DNA of 64,000 nucleotides from Natrinema zhouii (GTDB lineage: Archaea; Halobacteriota; Halobacteria; Halobacteriales; Natrialbaceae): NCBI RefSeq assembly GCF_013456555.2, contig NZ_CP059154.1, positions 2,418,001-2,482,000 of the forward strand, written 5' to 3'. Made by a program: the position numbers and the translations under genes. Numbering within the stretch: position 1 is the stretch's first letter; every line of letters begins with the position of its first letter. This document shows, piece after piece, positions 55,516 to 63,665 of this stretch. Under the pieces are notes generated by a model. It saw only the letters and a list, made by a program, of their open reading frames with translations. It was not told the origin of the DNA and did no database searches.

Positions 55516-56352
55516 CTACTCGAGTTTGTCGAGCCCGTCGAAGAAGTTCGCCTGCGGGCCGACGAGCGTGACGGATTCGTCCGCGAGCGAGACCGACACC
55601 GTCGCGGGCGGCTCGAGACGCTGTCGGTTGCGCCCGTCGCTGATCGCGTAGGCGGTGTCGGTCCCGGAGACGGTGAGCGTGAGTTCGGTATCCGGTTCGA
55701 CGACCAGCGGCGGCATCGAGTCCGTCGCGGCCATCTGCGTGACGACGAGCGTCTCGGCCGACGGGTGAAGCAGCGGGCCGCCCTCACTGAGGTTGTAGGC
55801 GGTCGAGCCCGTCGGCGTGGCCACGAGGACGCCGTCCGCGTGGCTCTCGGTGTAGCGCTGGCCATCGACGGTAATCTCGACGGTTGCCCCGCCACCGTGG
55901 CCCCGTCGCGGGCCGTGAACGACGACCTCGTTGAGCGCGGGTTCGAGCGTCCACTTCTCGTCGACGCCGGTCGCCTGCAGCCGCGCCAGTTCGCGGCCCT
56001 CGACGGCGCCCGTCTCCTCGAGTTCGGTGACGAGCGCGGTGACGACCTCGAGCGCGTCGGCGGGGGCGACGGCGTTGAGAAAACCGACTTCGCCGAGGTT
56101 GATCCCGAGGATCGGCGTGGGACCGACTTCGCGGGCGACGAACAGCAGTGTTCCGTCGCCGCCGATGCTCACGACGAGGTCGCGGCCCGCCATCGCGGCG
56201 ACCGGGACGGCGGTCGCCGCGATCGCCCCGCCGGTCGCCTCGTCGACGACGGCGCTCGCGCCCGTCCCCTCGAGGGCGTCGACGAGGCTCGCCGCGAGTT
56301 CCTGTGCACGCTCGTTGTCGCGTTGGGCGACGATTCCGACGTCGACGTCCAT
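55516..56352 (-). CDS. nadK: NAD kinase
   Basis: A 278-residue NAD/NADH kinase: SIGGDGTLLFVAREV near residue 64 (GGDGT phosphate loop), NLGEVGFLNAV, ALNEVVVHG and SHADGVLVATPTGSTAYNLSEGGPLLHP. It phosphorylates NAD to NADP. Together with nadE at 62856 it gives two NAD-metabolism genes in this segment, not in an operon. A TATA-like GATTAAGCTT (minus, about 56408-56417) is ~60 nt upstream. Confidence 0.93.
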   Translation of the reverse strand: MDVDVGIVAQRDNERAQELAASLVDALEGTGASAVVDEATGGAIAATAVPVAAMAGRDLVVSIGGDGTLLFVAREVGPTPILGINLGEVGFLNAVAPADALEVVTALVTELEETGAVEGRELARLQATGVDEKWTLEPALNEVVVHGPRRGHGGGATVEITVDGQRYTESHADGVLVATPTGSTAYNLSEGGPLLHPSAETLVVTQMAATDSMPPLVVEPDTELTLTVSGTDTAYAISDGRNRQRLEPPATVSVSLADESVTLVGPQANFFDGLDKLE

Positions 56353-56611
56353 CGACCGCGGCTAGCCCCCCCGTCGTCAAAAAGCCACGCTTGTCCCGTC
56401 GACGGCAACAAGCTTAATCGGGCTGGAACGACTCCGGACACGTGAACGCCCGCGACGACCACGTCGCAGTGTCCACTATGGCGTCTGTCTACTCGAGCAC
56501 TCCCGTCGCGTCGTCATCGCCCCCATCGGTTGACCAGCTAGCGGTTCCCTGCGGTCCCTGGCGGTTCCGGCGGCGACACCGAACAATCCGTTGGCGACAC
56601 AGGTGGCTGCC

Positions 56612-57616
56612 GTGAGTGACGACGTCGGTGACTGGTTCGAACGGGCACTCGGGGACGAGGACGACGAACCCGACTCGGAGCCGGACGCCGAGCGCGAGGA
56701 CGACGATTCGGCCCGGGACCGGACGCCGGACGCGGACGATGCGTCGGACGACCCCCTGTTCGAGGAGGATTTCGGCTCGGCACTACAGGACATCGAGGCA
56801 GCGAAGCCAGCGATCGGCGACGACGATAGCGACGCGGCAACCGGTCCCGAGGGCTTCGACGATCTCGATTTCGTCCTGGGAACCGATGAACCCGACTTCG
56901 ACGAGGAGCTCGATTCGGAGCTCGCCCGGATCGACCTCGGCATCGAGGGCCTCGATCGAATGATTCAGGGCGGCGTTCCCGAGCGCTCGCTGCTCGTCGC
57001 GATGGGCGGTGCGGGGACCGGCAAAACCACCTTCGGGCTCCAGTTTCTCAATCACGCCCTCGAGCAGGACGAACGCGCCGTGTTCATCACGTTAGAGGAG
57101 AGCCGCGACCGGGTCATCAACAGCGCGACCGAGAAGGGGTACGCGTTCGACGAGTACGTCGCCGACGGCCAACTCGCCGTCGTCGACGTCGACCCCATCG
57201 AAATGGCGAACAGTCTGGCGTCGATCCGCAACGAACTCCCCGCGCTCGTCGAGGAGTTCGGCGCCTCGCGGCTCGTCCTGGATTCGGTCTCCTTACTCGA
57301 GATGATGTACGAGGACCGGGCCAAACGCCGCAACGAAATCTACGATTTCGCCCGAAGTTTGAAGGGGGCGGGAGTCACCGCGCTGTTGACCAGTGAAGCG
57401 TCGTCGGAGACCGCTTACGCGTCTCGGTACGGAATCGTCGAGTATCTCACGGACGCCGTCTTCGTTCTGCAGTACATCCGCCCAGACGATTTCCGCGAGA
57501 CGCGGCTGGCGATCGAGATTCAGAAGATCCGCGATGCGAACCACTCTCGAGAGAAGAAGCCGTACGAGATAACGAGCGAGGGGATCTCGGTCTATCAACA
57601 GGCGAATCTGTTCTAG
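56612..57616 (+). CDS. RAD55/KaiC-like RecA-superfamily ATPase
   Basis: A 334-residue protein. Residues 1-105 are an acidic low-complexity region. The ATPase core follows: LGIEGLDRMIQGGVPERSLLVAMGGAGTGKTTFGLQFL (in part; Walker A GGAGTGKTT near residue 140), FITLEESRDRV, and Walker B SRLVLDSVSLLE. There is a single ATPase domain, as in archaeal RAD55-like proteins of unknown signalling role. The start is GTG 56612 (MSDDVGDWFE); a TTG at 56591 is in frame but less likely. It is divergent from nadK. Confidence 0.85.
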   Translation: MSDDVGDWFERALGDEDDEPDSEPDAEREDDDSARDRTPDADDASDDPLFEEDFGSALQDIEAAKPAIGDDDSDAATGPEGFDDLDFVLGTDEPDFDEELDSELARIDLGIEGLDRMIQGGVPERSLLVAMGGAGTGKTTFGLQFLNHALEQDERAVFITLEESRDRVINSATEKGYAFDEYVADGQLAVVDVDPIEMANSLASIRNELPALVEEFGASRLVLDSVSLLEMMYEDRAKRRNEIYDFARSLKGAGVTALLTSEASSETAYASRYGIVEYLTDAVFVLQYIRPDDFRETRLAIEIQKIRDANHSREKKPYEITSEGISVYQQANLF

Positions 57617-57735
57617 CAACAGGATCCGCACCGCTTTCATCAGTGTGACGTTACAGCACCGTTCGATCCGGTAACTATGAGTTATGGACCCGTTCGCTGC
57701 CCATACTTTTGCGGGCACGAGCGCCATATTATCGC

Positions 57736-57975
57736 ATGGCGCAACGGACGACCGCCGACGAAACACTGCCTCGAGAGGAACTCGCCGCGTATTTCAAGGA
57801 CCTCGCAGCCGAGTTCGAGCGAGGTGACGAGGAGGTCACCGTTCCGGTCGGGAACAAGAACGTGTCGCTCGATCCACCACAGAACATCGACGTCTCGGTC
57901 GAAGTGGTCGAACGATCGTCGATGCTCCGGGGGAACCGCGAGACGGTCGAGATCGAACTCAGCTGGAAACCCTAA
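57736..57975 (+). CDS. Amphi-Trp domain protein
   Basis: A 79-residue protein: TLPREELAAYFKDLAAEFERGDEEVTVPVGNKNVSLDPPQ, split here, followed by an amphipathic beta segment ending VEIELSWKP, matching the amphi-Trp domain (conserved Trp near the end). These small halophile proteins are of unknown function. The start is ATG 57736 (MAQRTTADETL). The stop is followed one nt later by the next ATG (57977), so the two are almost certainly co-transcribed. Confidence 0.85.
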   Translation: MAQRTTADETLPREELAAYFKDLAAEFERGDEEVTVPVGNKNVSLDPPQNIDVSVEVVERSSMLRGNRETVEIELSWKP

Positions 57976-57976
57976 T

Positions 57977-58339
57977 ATGGCTGTCGCGGACTCAATCCTG
58001 ATCTTCGTTCTGAGCTTGCTCGTGGGAACGGTCGGCATCCTCGCGGGCGCACGGCTGGTGTTAGACAGGGATGCGAGCTTCGTGAACGCGGCGGTGACGG
58101 CGCTAATCGGCGCAGTCGCGTGGGCCGTCACGAGCTTCTTCGTCGGCTGGATCCCCCTTCTGGGGATCTTGTTGATGCTGATCGTCTGGGTCGGCGTCAT
58201 CAACTGGCGCTACCCCGGCGGCTGGAGCTCCGCCGTCGCGATCGGTTTCGTCGCCTGGATCGTCGCGGTCGGGATCGTGTACGTGTTCGCGGTGGTCGGC
58301 TTCGTCACCCCCGACGCGCTGGGCATTCCCGGCATCTAA
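57977..58339 (+). CDS. Four-helix haloarchaeal membrane protein
   Basis: A 120-residue protein with four hydrophobic helices (ILIFVLSLLVGTVGILAGA, VTALIGAVAWAVTSFFVGW, LLGILLMLIVWVGVINW and IGFVAWIVAVGIVYVFAVVG) and short polar loops. No family function is known to me. It begins one nt after the amphi-Trp gene stop and forms a two-gene unit with it. Confidence 0.8.
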   Translation: MAVADSILIFVLSLLVGTVGILAGARLVLDRDASFVNAAVTALIGAVAWAVTSFFVGWIPLLGILLMLIVWVGVINWRYPGGWSSAVAIGFVAWIVAVGIVYVFAVVGFVTPDALGIPGI

Positions 58340-58414
58340 CGGCCAATCGTTCCCACCATCGAAGCGGGAGGGAAACCCCTTTCTTGTCCGCGCGAGAGGG
58401 TACTGCAGAGATCG

Positions 58415-58849
58415 ATGTACGAGACGATTCTGTTTCCCACCGACGGCAGCGACCACGCGGCGACCGTTGCGGCGCACGCGATCGACGTGGCGGCCACGAG
58501 AAACGCGACCCTGCACGTCCTCTCAGTCGTCGACGATCGCGCCTTTCTCGTCCTCGACGACGAGCGCATCGAGGACGTGCGAAGCGACCTCGAGGCGACC
58601 GCCCGCGACGCGATCGATGACGCCATGACGCGGGCCGCCGAACACGATGTCGAGACGGAGACAGCGGTCGAGACCGGCAATCCGGCCGAGTGTATCGTCG
58701 ACTACGCCGCCGCCACCGACATCGACCTGATCGTCATGGGAACCAGCGGTGACGAGTACGAACGGAACGTCGTCGGGAGCGTCTCACAGCGCGTCGTCCG
58801 CGAGGCACCTGCTCCCGTCACCACAGTCGGCCCCGCCGTCGACAGCTGA
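58415..58849 (+). CDS. Universal stress protein (UspA family)
   Basis: A 144-residue Usp: YETILFPTDGSDHAATVAAHAIDVA at the N-terminus and the nucleotide-binding GTSGDEYERNVVGSVSQRVVREAPAPVTTV, in part, near residues 110-138 (G-2x-G-9x-G-S pattern). It probably binds ATP and responds to stress. It is a single gene between the membrane unit and the next membrane protein. Confidence 0.93.
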   Translation: MYETILFPTDGSDHAATVAAHAIDVAATRNATLHVLSVVDDRAFLVLDDERIEDVRSDLEATARDAIDDAMTRAAEHDVETETAVETGNPAECIVDYAAATDIDLIVMGTSGDEYERNVVGSVSQRVVREAPAPVTTVGPAVDS

Positions 58850-58981
58850 GCCGAATGCGGCGAGACGCCCAATCATCGCCAGCCGGATCGCTGACGGTTC
58901 GACGCCGTCGATCGGGTACCGGTACCCCATTGGATCCGTTCCATACGGTTTGATATGGCTCCCGTCGCTAGTGACTGAGAG

Positions 58982-60466
58982 ATGCGCCGATCGCTCGTGA
59001 TCACGGCTGTGTTACTCCTCCTCGCGTTCGTGCTCGTCGGCGGCCCGTCGATGTTGCTGTCGCTGCCGATCGACCAGCTCGGATCCGAGGAACCGACCGA
59101 GAAGAAGCCGGCCCCGGAAGTCGTCTCGTTCGATGACTCCGAAAGCGGGTTCTGGGAGTATCTCAGTCCGCAAAAGGGGTTCCAGAAGCGCAGTCCCGTC
59201 AACGTGATCGTCCGCGGCGACGTCGACGACGTCGAACAGATACTGACCGAAGCGGGCGGCGGTGACTGGTCGGAAATCAACGAGTCAGAGGAGGAGGCGC
59301 TGCCGGATACGTACTCGCTGACCGGCGGAAACGCCACTGACAACGAGAGCGACAATCTCTCCAACAACTCGACGCGGCCGATGAACGAGACGACACCCAA
59401 CGAATCGGCCGCTAACTCAACGAACGAATCGGCCAACAACACGACTGACGACCCACCGGAACGACGAGGGCGAATCCCCTCTCTCAACTGGGGCAAGGCC
59501 GATGGCGGTATCCGCTATGCGTACATCGATCCCGGCCAGAACGAGAGCGGGTACTGGACGACCGAGACGCTCCAACTCGAGGACGGCGATTACTACGGGC
59601 AGCGGTACCACATCCGGCTCTACGAGAGTCCCAACGAGGACGACGACTGGGTCGCCATGCAGACACACTCCGAACACTTCGACTGGTTCACGTTGCAACA
59701 CCGCGTCCACGGCTCTCAGGCCGCCCAACGAAAAGTCGAGTCCGGCTTCATGGCTCACCCGCAAATAGACGTTCAGGAGGACGTTAGCCGCATCTACCTC
59801 GACAACGGCAACTCCTCCGATGCAGACGGCTGGGCTACCCTCGTCGAACTCGCCGGGTTGCTCGTCATCCCGACGCTGGTCGGCATCCGCGCCGGGCGGC
59901 GCAACGCCAGTTCACCGACCGATTCCGACCACACCGCCGAACAGCTCGGCCAACGAACGTCCGACGCCATCGACGATCATTTGACTGACGTCGACCGCCG
60001 GCGAATCGCGGCCGCCTACGCCCGTATTGAGGTCGGTCACCTCCTCCTCGTGGTCACTATCATCGCGCTGTATCTCGGCGTGCGCTCGGGCGGTATCTTC
60101 CTCGAGCACCGCGCCGAGTTCCTCACGCCTCATCAGATCGCCGCGTTGCTCTATCCGGTGATCGGCGTCGGCATTCCGACGGCGACCTACCTGATCGCGC
60201 GAGGGCTCACGCGCCGTCTCGACGCCGCCGTCGTCGCCGCAGGCTCGCTCGCGATTGCAATCTGGCTCGACTACGGCATGCTCGGTGTCGACACGCTCCC
60301 GCTCGATGTCGTCCTCCAGCGGATGCTCGTCGTCGTCGCACTCGGCCTGATCGCCGGCGGCGCGGCCAAACGCGCGACTCGCGACTCGAAGTTCAACGAT
60401 ATGCTGCTAGTTGGCTCCGCGATGTGGCTGTTAGTACTGGTCGGGACGCTGTTTGGGTACCTGTAA
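58982..60466 (+). CDS. Membrane protein with glycosylation-rich extracellular domain (possible LssY-C-like domain)
   Basis: A 494-residue protein. An N-terminal helix (residues 4-28) is followed by a ~250-residue external domain, then about five or six helices from residue ~282 to the C-terminus. The external part has SPVNVIVRGDVDDVEQILTEAG and YYGQRYHIRLYE, HSEHFDWFTLQHRVHGS, reminiscent of LssY-C domains (inferred from memory). A linker near residues 119-158 is dense in N-x-S/T sequons (at least eight), the N-glycosylation signal of haloarchaeal surface proteins. The function is unknown; a surface enzyme or receptor is possible. Confidence 0.7.
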   Translation: MRRSLVITAVLLLLAFVLVGGPSMLLSLPIDQLGSEEPTEKKPAPEVVSFDDSESGFWEYLSPQKGFQKRSPVNVIVRGDVDDVEQILTEAGGGDWSEINESEEEALPDTYSLTGGNATDNESDNLSNNSTRPMNETTPNESAANSTNESANNTTDDPPERRGRIPSLNWGKADGGIRYAYIDPGQNESGYWTTETLQLEDGDYYGQRYHIRLYESPNEDDDWVAMQTHSEHFDWFTLQHRVHGSQAAQRKVESGFMAHPQIDVQEDVSRIYLDNGNSSDADGWATLVELAGLLVIPTLVGIRAGRRNASSPTDSDHTAEQLGQRTSDAIDDHLTDVDRRRIAAAYARIEVGHLLLVVTIIALYLGVRSGGIFLEHRAEFLTPHQIAALLYPVIGVGIPTATYLIARGLTRRLDAAVVAAGSLAIAIWLDYGMLGVDTLPLDVVLQRMLVVVALGLIAGGAAKRATRDSKFNDMLLVGSAMWLLVLVGTLFGYL

Positions 60467-60627
60467 ATCCCACCACGCTTCGAAATCGAGCGATTTGTGC
60501 CCGAAAACGCGGCTGAAACGCCGTGTGACCCCGATTTATTGCTGAAACGAACCTCGATTCGGTGACTTTGACGCTGGCTCTATGGTGGCGAGTCCTTAAG
60601 TCGTTGCAACATCGTTATCTACATGAA

Positions 60628-61593
60628 ATGGCAAGCCCACCCCGCCAACGCGAACGAGAACCTGAAACGACAGAAAAAGAACAGGAACCGGAGCGTGAGC
60701 GGGTGTGTGACGAGTGTAATGGGGGTACACTCGTCAAGAGCGAGGATCAGGGCGAACTCGTCTGCGACCAGTGTGGCCTGATCGTCGAAGGAACGAACAT
60801 CGATCACGGTCCGGAGTGGCGCGCGTTCAATCACTCCGAGCGACAGAACAAGTCCCGCGTCGGCGCACCGACGACCCAGACGATGCACGACAAGGGGCTG
60901 ACGACCTCGATCGACTGGAAAAATCAGGACGCCTACGGTCGCTCGATTTCTTCGGACAAGCGCAACCAGATGCGCCGCCTGCGCAAGTGGCAGGAACGGA
61001 TCCGCACCAAAGACGCCGGCGAGCGGAACCTGCAGTTCGCGCTCTCCGAAACCGACCGGATGGCGTCCTCGCTCGGCATCCCCCGATCCGTCCGCGAGGT
61101 CGCCTGTGTCATGTACCGGCGCGCGCTCGACGAGGACCTCATCCGCGGGCGATCGATCGAGGGCGTCGCGACCAGTACGCTCTACGCCGCCTGCCGTATG
61201 GAGGGCATCCCGCGCTCGCTCGAGGAGGTCGCCGCGGTCTCCCGCGTCGAGCGCAAGGAGATCGGCCGCACCTATCGATACGTCGCCCAGGAACTCGGCC
61301 TCGAGATGGAACCGGTCAACCCCAAGAAGTACGTCCCGCGCTTTTGCTCGGAGCTCGAGCTCTCCGAGGAGGTACAGGTGAAAGCCAACGAGATCATCGA
61401 TACGACGACCGAGAAAGGGCTTCTCTCGGGCAAGTCGCCAACGGGCTATGCCGCCGCCGCGATCTACGCCGCGTCACTGCTCTGTAACGAGAAGAAAACC
61501 CAGCGCGAGGTGTCCGACGTCGCGCAGGTGACCGAAGTGACGATCCGGAACCGATACCAGGAGCAGATCGAAGCGATGGGCATTCACGAGTAA
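60628..61593 (+). CDS. tfb: Transcription initiation factor IIB (TFB)
   Basis: A 321-residue TFB: N-terminal zinc ribbon (CDECNGGTL and CDQCGLIVE), B-finger/linker ([19 protein letters not shown]), then two cyclin repeats ([20 protein letters not shown] and [19 protein letters not shown]), ending with the helix-turn-helix for the BRE. It recruits RNA polymerase to TBP-TATA complexes. Haloarchaea have several TFBs; this window shows one. The start is ATG 60628 ([10 protein letters not shown]), with CTTAAG at about 60595-60600, roughly 30 nt upstream, as possible TATA. The open frame to 60562 is not favoured. Confidence 0.93.
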   Translation: MASPPRQREREPETTEKEQEPERERVCDECNGGTLVKSEDQGELVCDQCGLIVEGTNIDHGPEWRAFNHSERQNKSRVGAPTTQTMHDKGLTTSIDWKNQDAYGRSISSDKRNQMRRLRKWQERIRTKDAGERNLQFALSETDRMASSLGIPRSVREVACVMYRRALDEDLIRGRSIEGVATSTLYAACRMEGIPRSLEEVAAVSRVERKEIGRTYRYVAQELGLEMEPVNPKKYVPRFCSELELSEEVQVKANEIIDTTTEKGLLSGKSPTGYAAAAIYAASLLCNEKKTQREVSDVAQVTEVTIRNRYQEQIEAMGIHE

Positions 61594-61733
61594 GGCGATT
61601 AGACTTCGAAATGTTGACAGTCTATCCTCGTTTTCGGGGCGTCTGAACGACTAACCGTCAGCATCCGATAACAACCACGGTACGCTGTGAGGTCTGCAAT
61701 GAACACTGGTCGCTGGTCAGCGGCCGCATGATC

Positions 61734-62195
61734 TCACTCGAGAGTAACGTCAAAGTCCTCCATTAGGATGTGGAGAGCAAGGTGTTGCCGCTTCGTCAAT
61801 GCGAGTATATTACCGGGCGTATTCAACCACGGAATTGGCTTCCTGTGATGAATCTGTTTGTCCTCGATCGCCTTCATTCCGAATTCAGCGACCGCCAGAA
61901 GACGATGAACGGAAACCCCTGCTTGCTCTCCATTATGCGTATGCACCCACCGCTCATAACCGTTCGAATCGGGATAGAGCGGGACGTGATCATACGAATC
62001 TCCGACTTGATCATACGTCTCAATTCCAGCTTCCCGCTTTGCCTCGTTCCAGCCACCCGCGATATCGCAGATATGAGTCACACATGGTGAAAGTTCGAGC
62101 TCCCGGTAATCCGCTTGCGTCGGCGGTTTTTCCAATCTGCGCGCTGCTTCCCGGAGTGATGAGAGGCAATCCTGTTTTGTATATTCTGATGACAT
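61734..62195 (-). CDS. HNH endonuclease with homing-endonuclease-associated repeat
   Basis: A 153-residue protein. Residues 5-60 match the HNH-associated repeat (TKQDCLSSLREAARRLEKPP, GGWNEAKREAG). Residues 90-145 carry an HNH nuclease motif: HRLLAVAEFG, IHHRKPIPWLNTPGNI and LTKRQHLALH. Codon use and local composition are clearly AT-rich compared with tfb, so it is probably recently acquired. It sits immediately at the 3' side of tRNA-Gly (62300), a usual integration site. A selfish-DNA or phage-derived origin is likely; its target is unknown. Confidence 0.85.
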   Translation of the reverse strand: MSSEYTKQDCLSSLREAARRLEKPPTQADYRELELSPCVTHICDIAGGWNEAKREAGIETYDQVGDSYDHVPLYPDSNGYERWVHTHNGEQAGVSVHRLLAVAEFGMKAIEDKQIHHRKPIPWLNTPGNILALTKRQHLALHILMEDFDVTLE

Positions 62196-62299
62196 TATGT
62201 ATTAGAATCATATGATAGATAATAAAATAAGTGTGGGGGTTCATGAATTATCGTCCTTGAGCAGGAAAGAGCGCGAGGGTTTGCGGAGAAAAGCTAGTA

Positions 62300-62370
62300 T
62301 GCGCCGGCCGGGAGTCGAACCCGGGCCGCGAGCTTGGGAAGCTCGAGTCCTACCACTGGACCACCGGCGC
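62300..62370 (-). tRNA. tRNA-Gly (CCC)
   Basis: Minus strand from 62370: acceptor GCGCCGG pairs with CCGGCGC and is followed by discriminator A. The D arm is GTCCAGTGGTAGGAC, the anticodon stem is CGAGC/GCTCG with loop TTCCCAA (anticodon CCC), and the T loop is TTCGACT. The length is 71 nt with no intron. Confidence 0.94.
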
Positions 62371-62503
62371 ACTGCGCTCACTTCGTTCGCTCGCACGCCG
62401 AGGTTCGCAGTTCCTCCGGAACTGCTCACCACCGGTTCACTTTATTCGCTTGCGTGCCGTAATTCGACGAACTCCGTCCGTCTCACCACCAGCGCGCTAC
62501 TCA
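62361..62503. repeat. Degenerate repeats and hairpin next to tRNA-Gly
   Basis: At least two degenerate copies of CCACCGGyGCACTnnnnTCGCTyGCrCGCCG (62361-62400 and 62428-62459) and a third partial start (CACCACCAGCGCG near 62486). Between the first two is a perfect 7-bp hairpin CAGTTCC-TCC-GGAACTG (62408-62424). The first copy overlaps the tRNA 5' end, so it looks like duplication of tRNA-Gly flank. The rest of the 62371-62855 gap holds the degenerate tRNA below. Confidence 0.45.
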
Positions 62504-62661
62504 CCCAAGCATATCTTCCGGTCGCACTTGAACGTAGCGCTCTCGAACCGGCCAACGTGCCCGCGACGACAAAAACCCGTCCTCGAGTTGCAATCGCTGC
62601 GGACTATCAGTACGTATTACGTGTCCGCCGTGGTAGCGAGTCGTGTCGAAAGACGCAACGT

Positions 62662-62733
62662 GTCCGGGTTGGGGTAGTGGCTATCCTTCAGCCCGTCCGG
62701 CTGAGACGCGCAGTTCGATTCTCGCACCCGGAC
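62662..62733 (+). pseudogene. Degenerate tRNA (His-like)
   Basis: TCCGGGT pairs perfectly with ACCCGGA, and an extra G at -1 faces C73, the hallmark of tRNA-His. The D arm GGGTAGTGGCTATCC is intact. The anticodon arm TCAGC-CCGTCCG-GCTGA would give GUC (Asp) with a non-standard C33, or a 5-nt loop CGTCC if the stem is CAGCC/GGCTG. The T stem has an extra C (GCGCAG versus CTCGC). These faults suggest a decayed tRNA. A T6 run is at 62805-62810. Confidence 0.5.
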
Positions 62734-62855
62734 CTTCCGTTCGGCCGCTGTGACGGACTCCGACTCGAGTGCCGACGTTCCATCGAAATCGACCGTCCGG
62801 GCACTTTTTTCCGGAGAGGGGAGCCTATTAGGTCACGCCCGGCATAGGATCCCGT

Positions 62856-63650
62856 ATGATCGACCTTCGCTTTTCGGACGGGGAACTGGAACGCCAGCGC
62901 GACCACATCACCGAATTCATCCGCGAACAGGTCGACGCCGCGGGAGCCGACGGTGTCGTCCTCGGCTTATCGGGAGGGATCGACAGCACGCTGACCGGCT
63001 ATCTGGCGGTCGAGGCCCTCGGATCCGAGAACGTCCACGGGCTCGTCCTGCCGGCGACCGTCAGCAGCGAGGGGAATATGAGCGACGCCGAGCTGGTCGC
63101 ACGGGACCTCGAGATCAGCTACGACGTGATCGAGATCGAGCCGATCGTCGACTCGCTGCTATCGGTCTACCCCGAAGCAGAGGGCGACCGCGAGGCGGTC
63201 GGCAACGCCCGCGCCCGCGTCCGGGGGGTCCTGAACTACCTCGTCGCCAACCACGAAAGCCGGCTGGTCCTGGGGACCGGTAACCGCAGCGAGGCCGCGG
63301 TGGGCTACTTCACCAAGTACGGCGACGGAGCCGTCGACTGCCACCCGATCGGGAACCTCTACAAGGGGCAGGTCCGCCAGCTCGCCCGCCACGTCGGCGT
63401 CCCCGAGGAACTGGCCGCGAAGACCGCCACCGCGGAGCTGTGGGCCGACCAGACCGACGAGGACGAGCTCGGAATTAGCTACGAGACGCTCGACGACATC
63501 CTCGCGACCCACATCGACGGTCCGCTCTCCGTCGCCGCAACCGCCCGGCTGCTCGAGGTCGACGAGGAAACGGTCGAGCGCGTCCGCGGAATGTACGAAC
63601 GCAGCGGACACAAGCGCGACGTGCCGCCGGCCCCGGATCCCCTCGAGTAA
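62856..63650 (+). CDS. nadE: NAD+ synthetase (ammonia- or glutamine-type, NadE core)
   Basis: A 264-residue NadE without a glutaminase domain. P-loop VVLGLSGGIDSTLTGY near residue 40, LPATVSSEGNMSDAELVARDL, GTGNRSEAAVGYFTKYGDGAVDCHPIGNLYKGQVRQLARHVGVP in part (residues 145-190), and ELWADQTDEDELGISYETLD. It amidates nicotinate adenine dinucleotide to NAD+ using ATP and ammonia. A TATA-like CTATTAG (62825-62831) about 28 nt before the ATG suggests a leaderless mRNA. Confidence 0.94.
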   Translation: MIDLRFSDGELERQRDHITEFIREQVDAAGADGVVLGLSGGIDSTLTGYLAVEALGSENVHGLVLPATVSSEGNMSDAELVARDLEISYDVIEIEPIVDSLLSVYPEAEGDREAVGNARARVRGVLNYLVANHESRLVLGTGNRSEAAVGYFTKYGDGAVDCHPIGNLYKGQVRQLARHVGVPEELAAKTATAELWADQTDEDELGISYETLDDILATHIDGPLSVAATARLLEVDEETVERVRGMYERSGHKRDVPPAPDPLE

Positions 63651-63665
63651 GGGACCGCAATCCGC

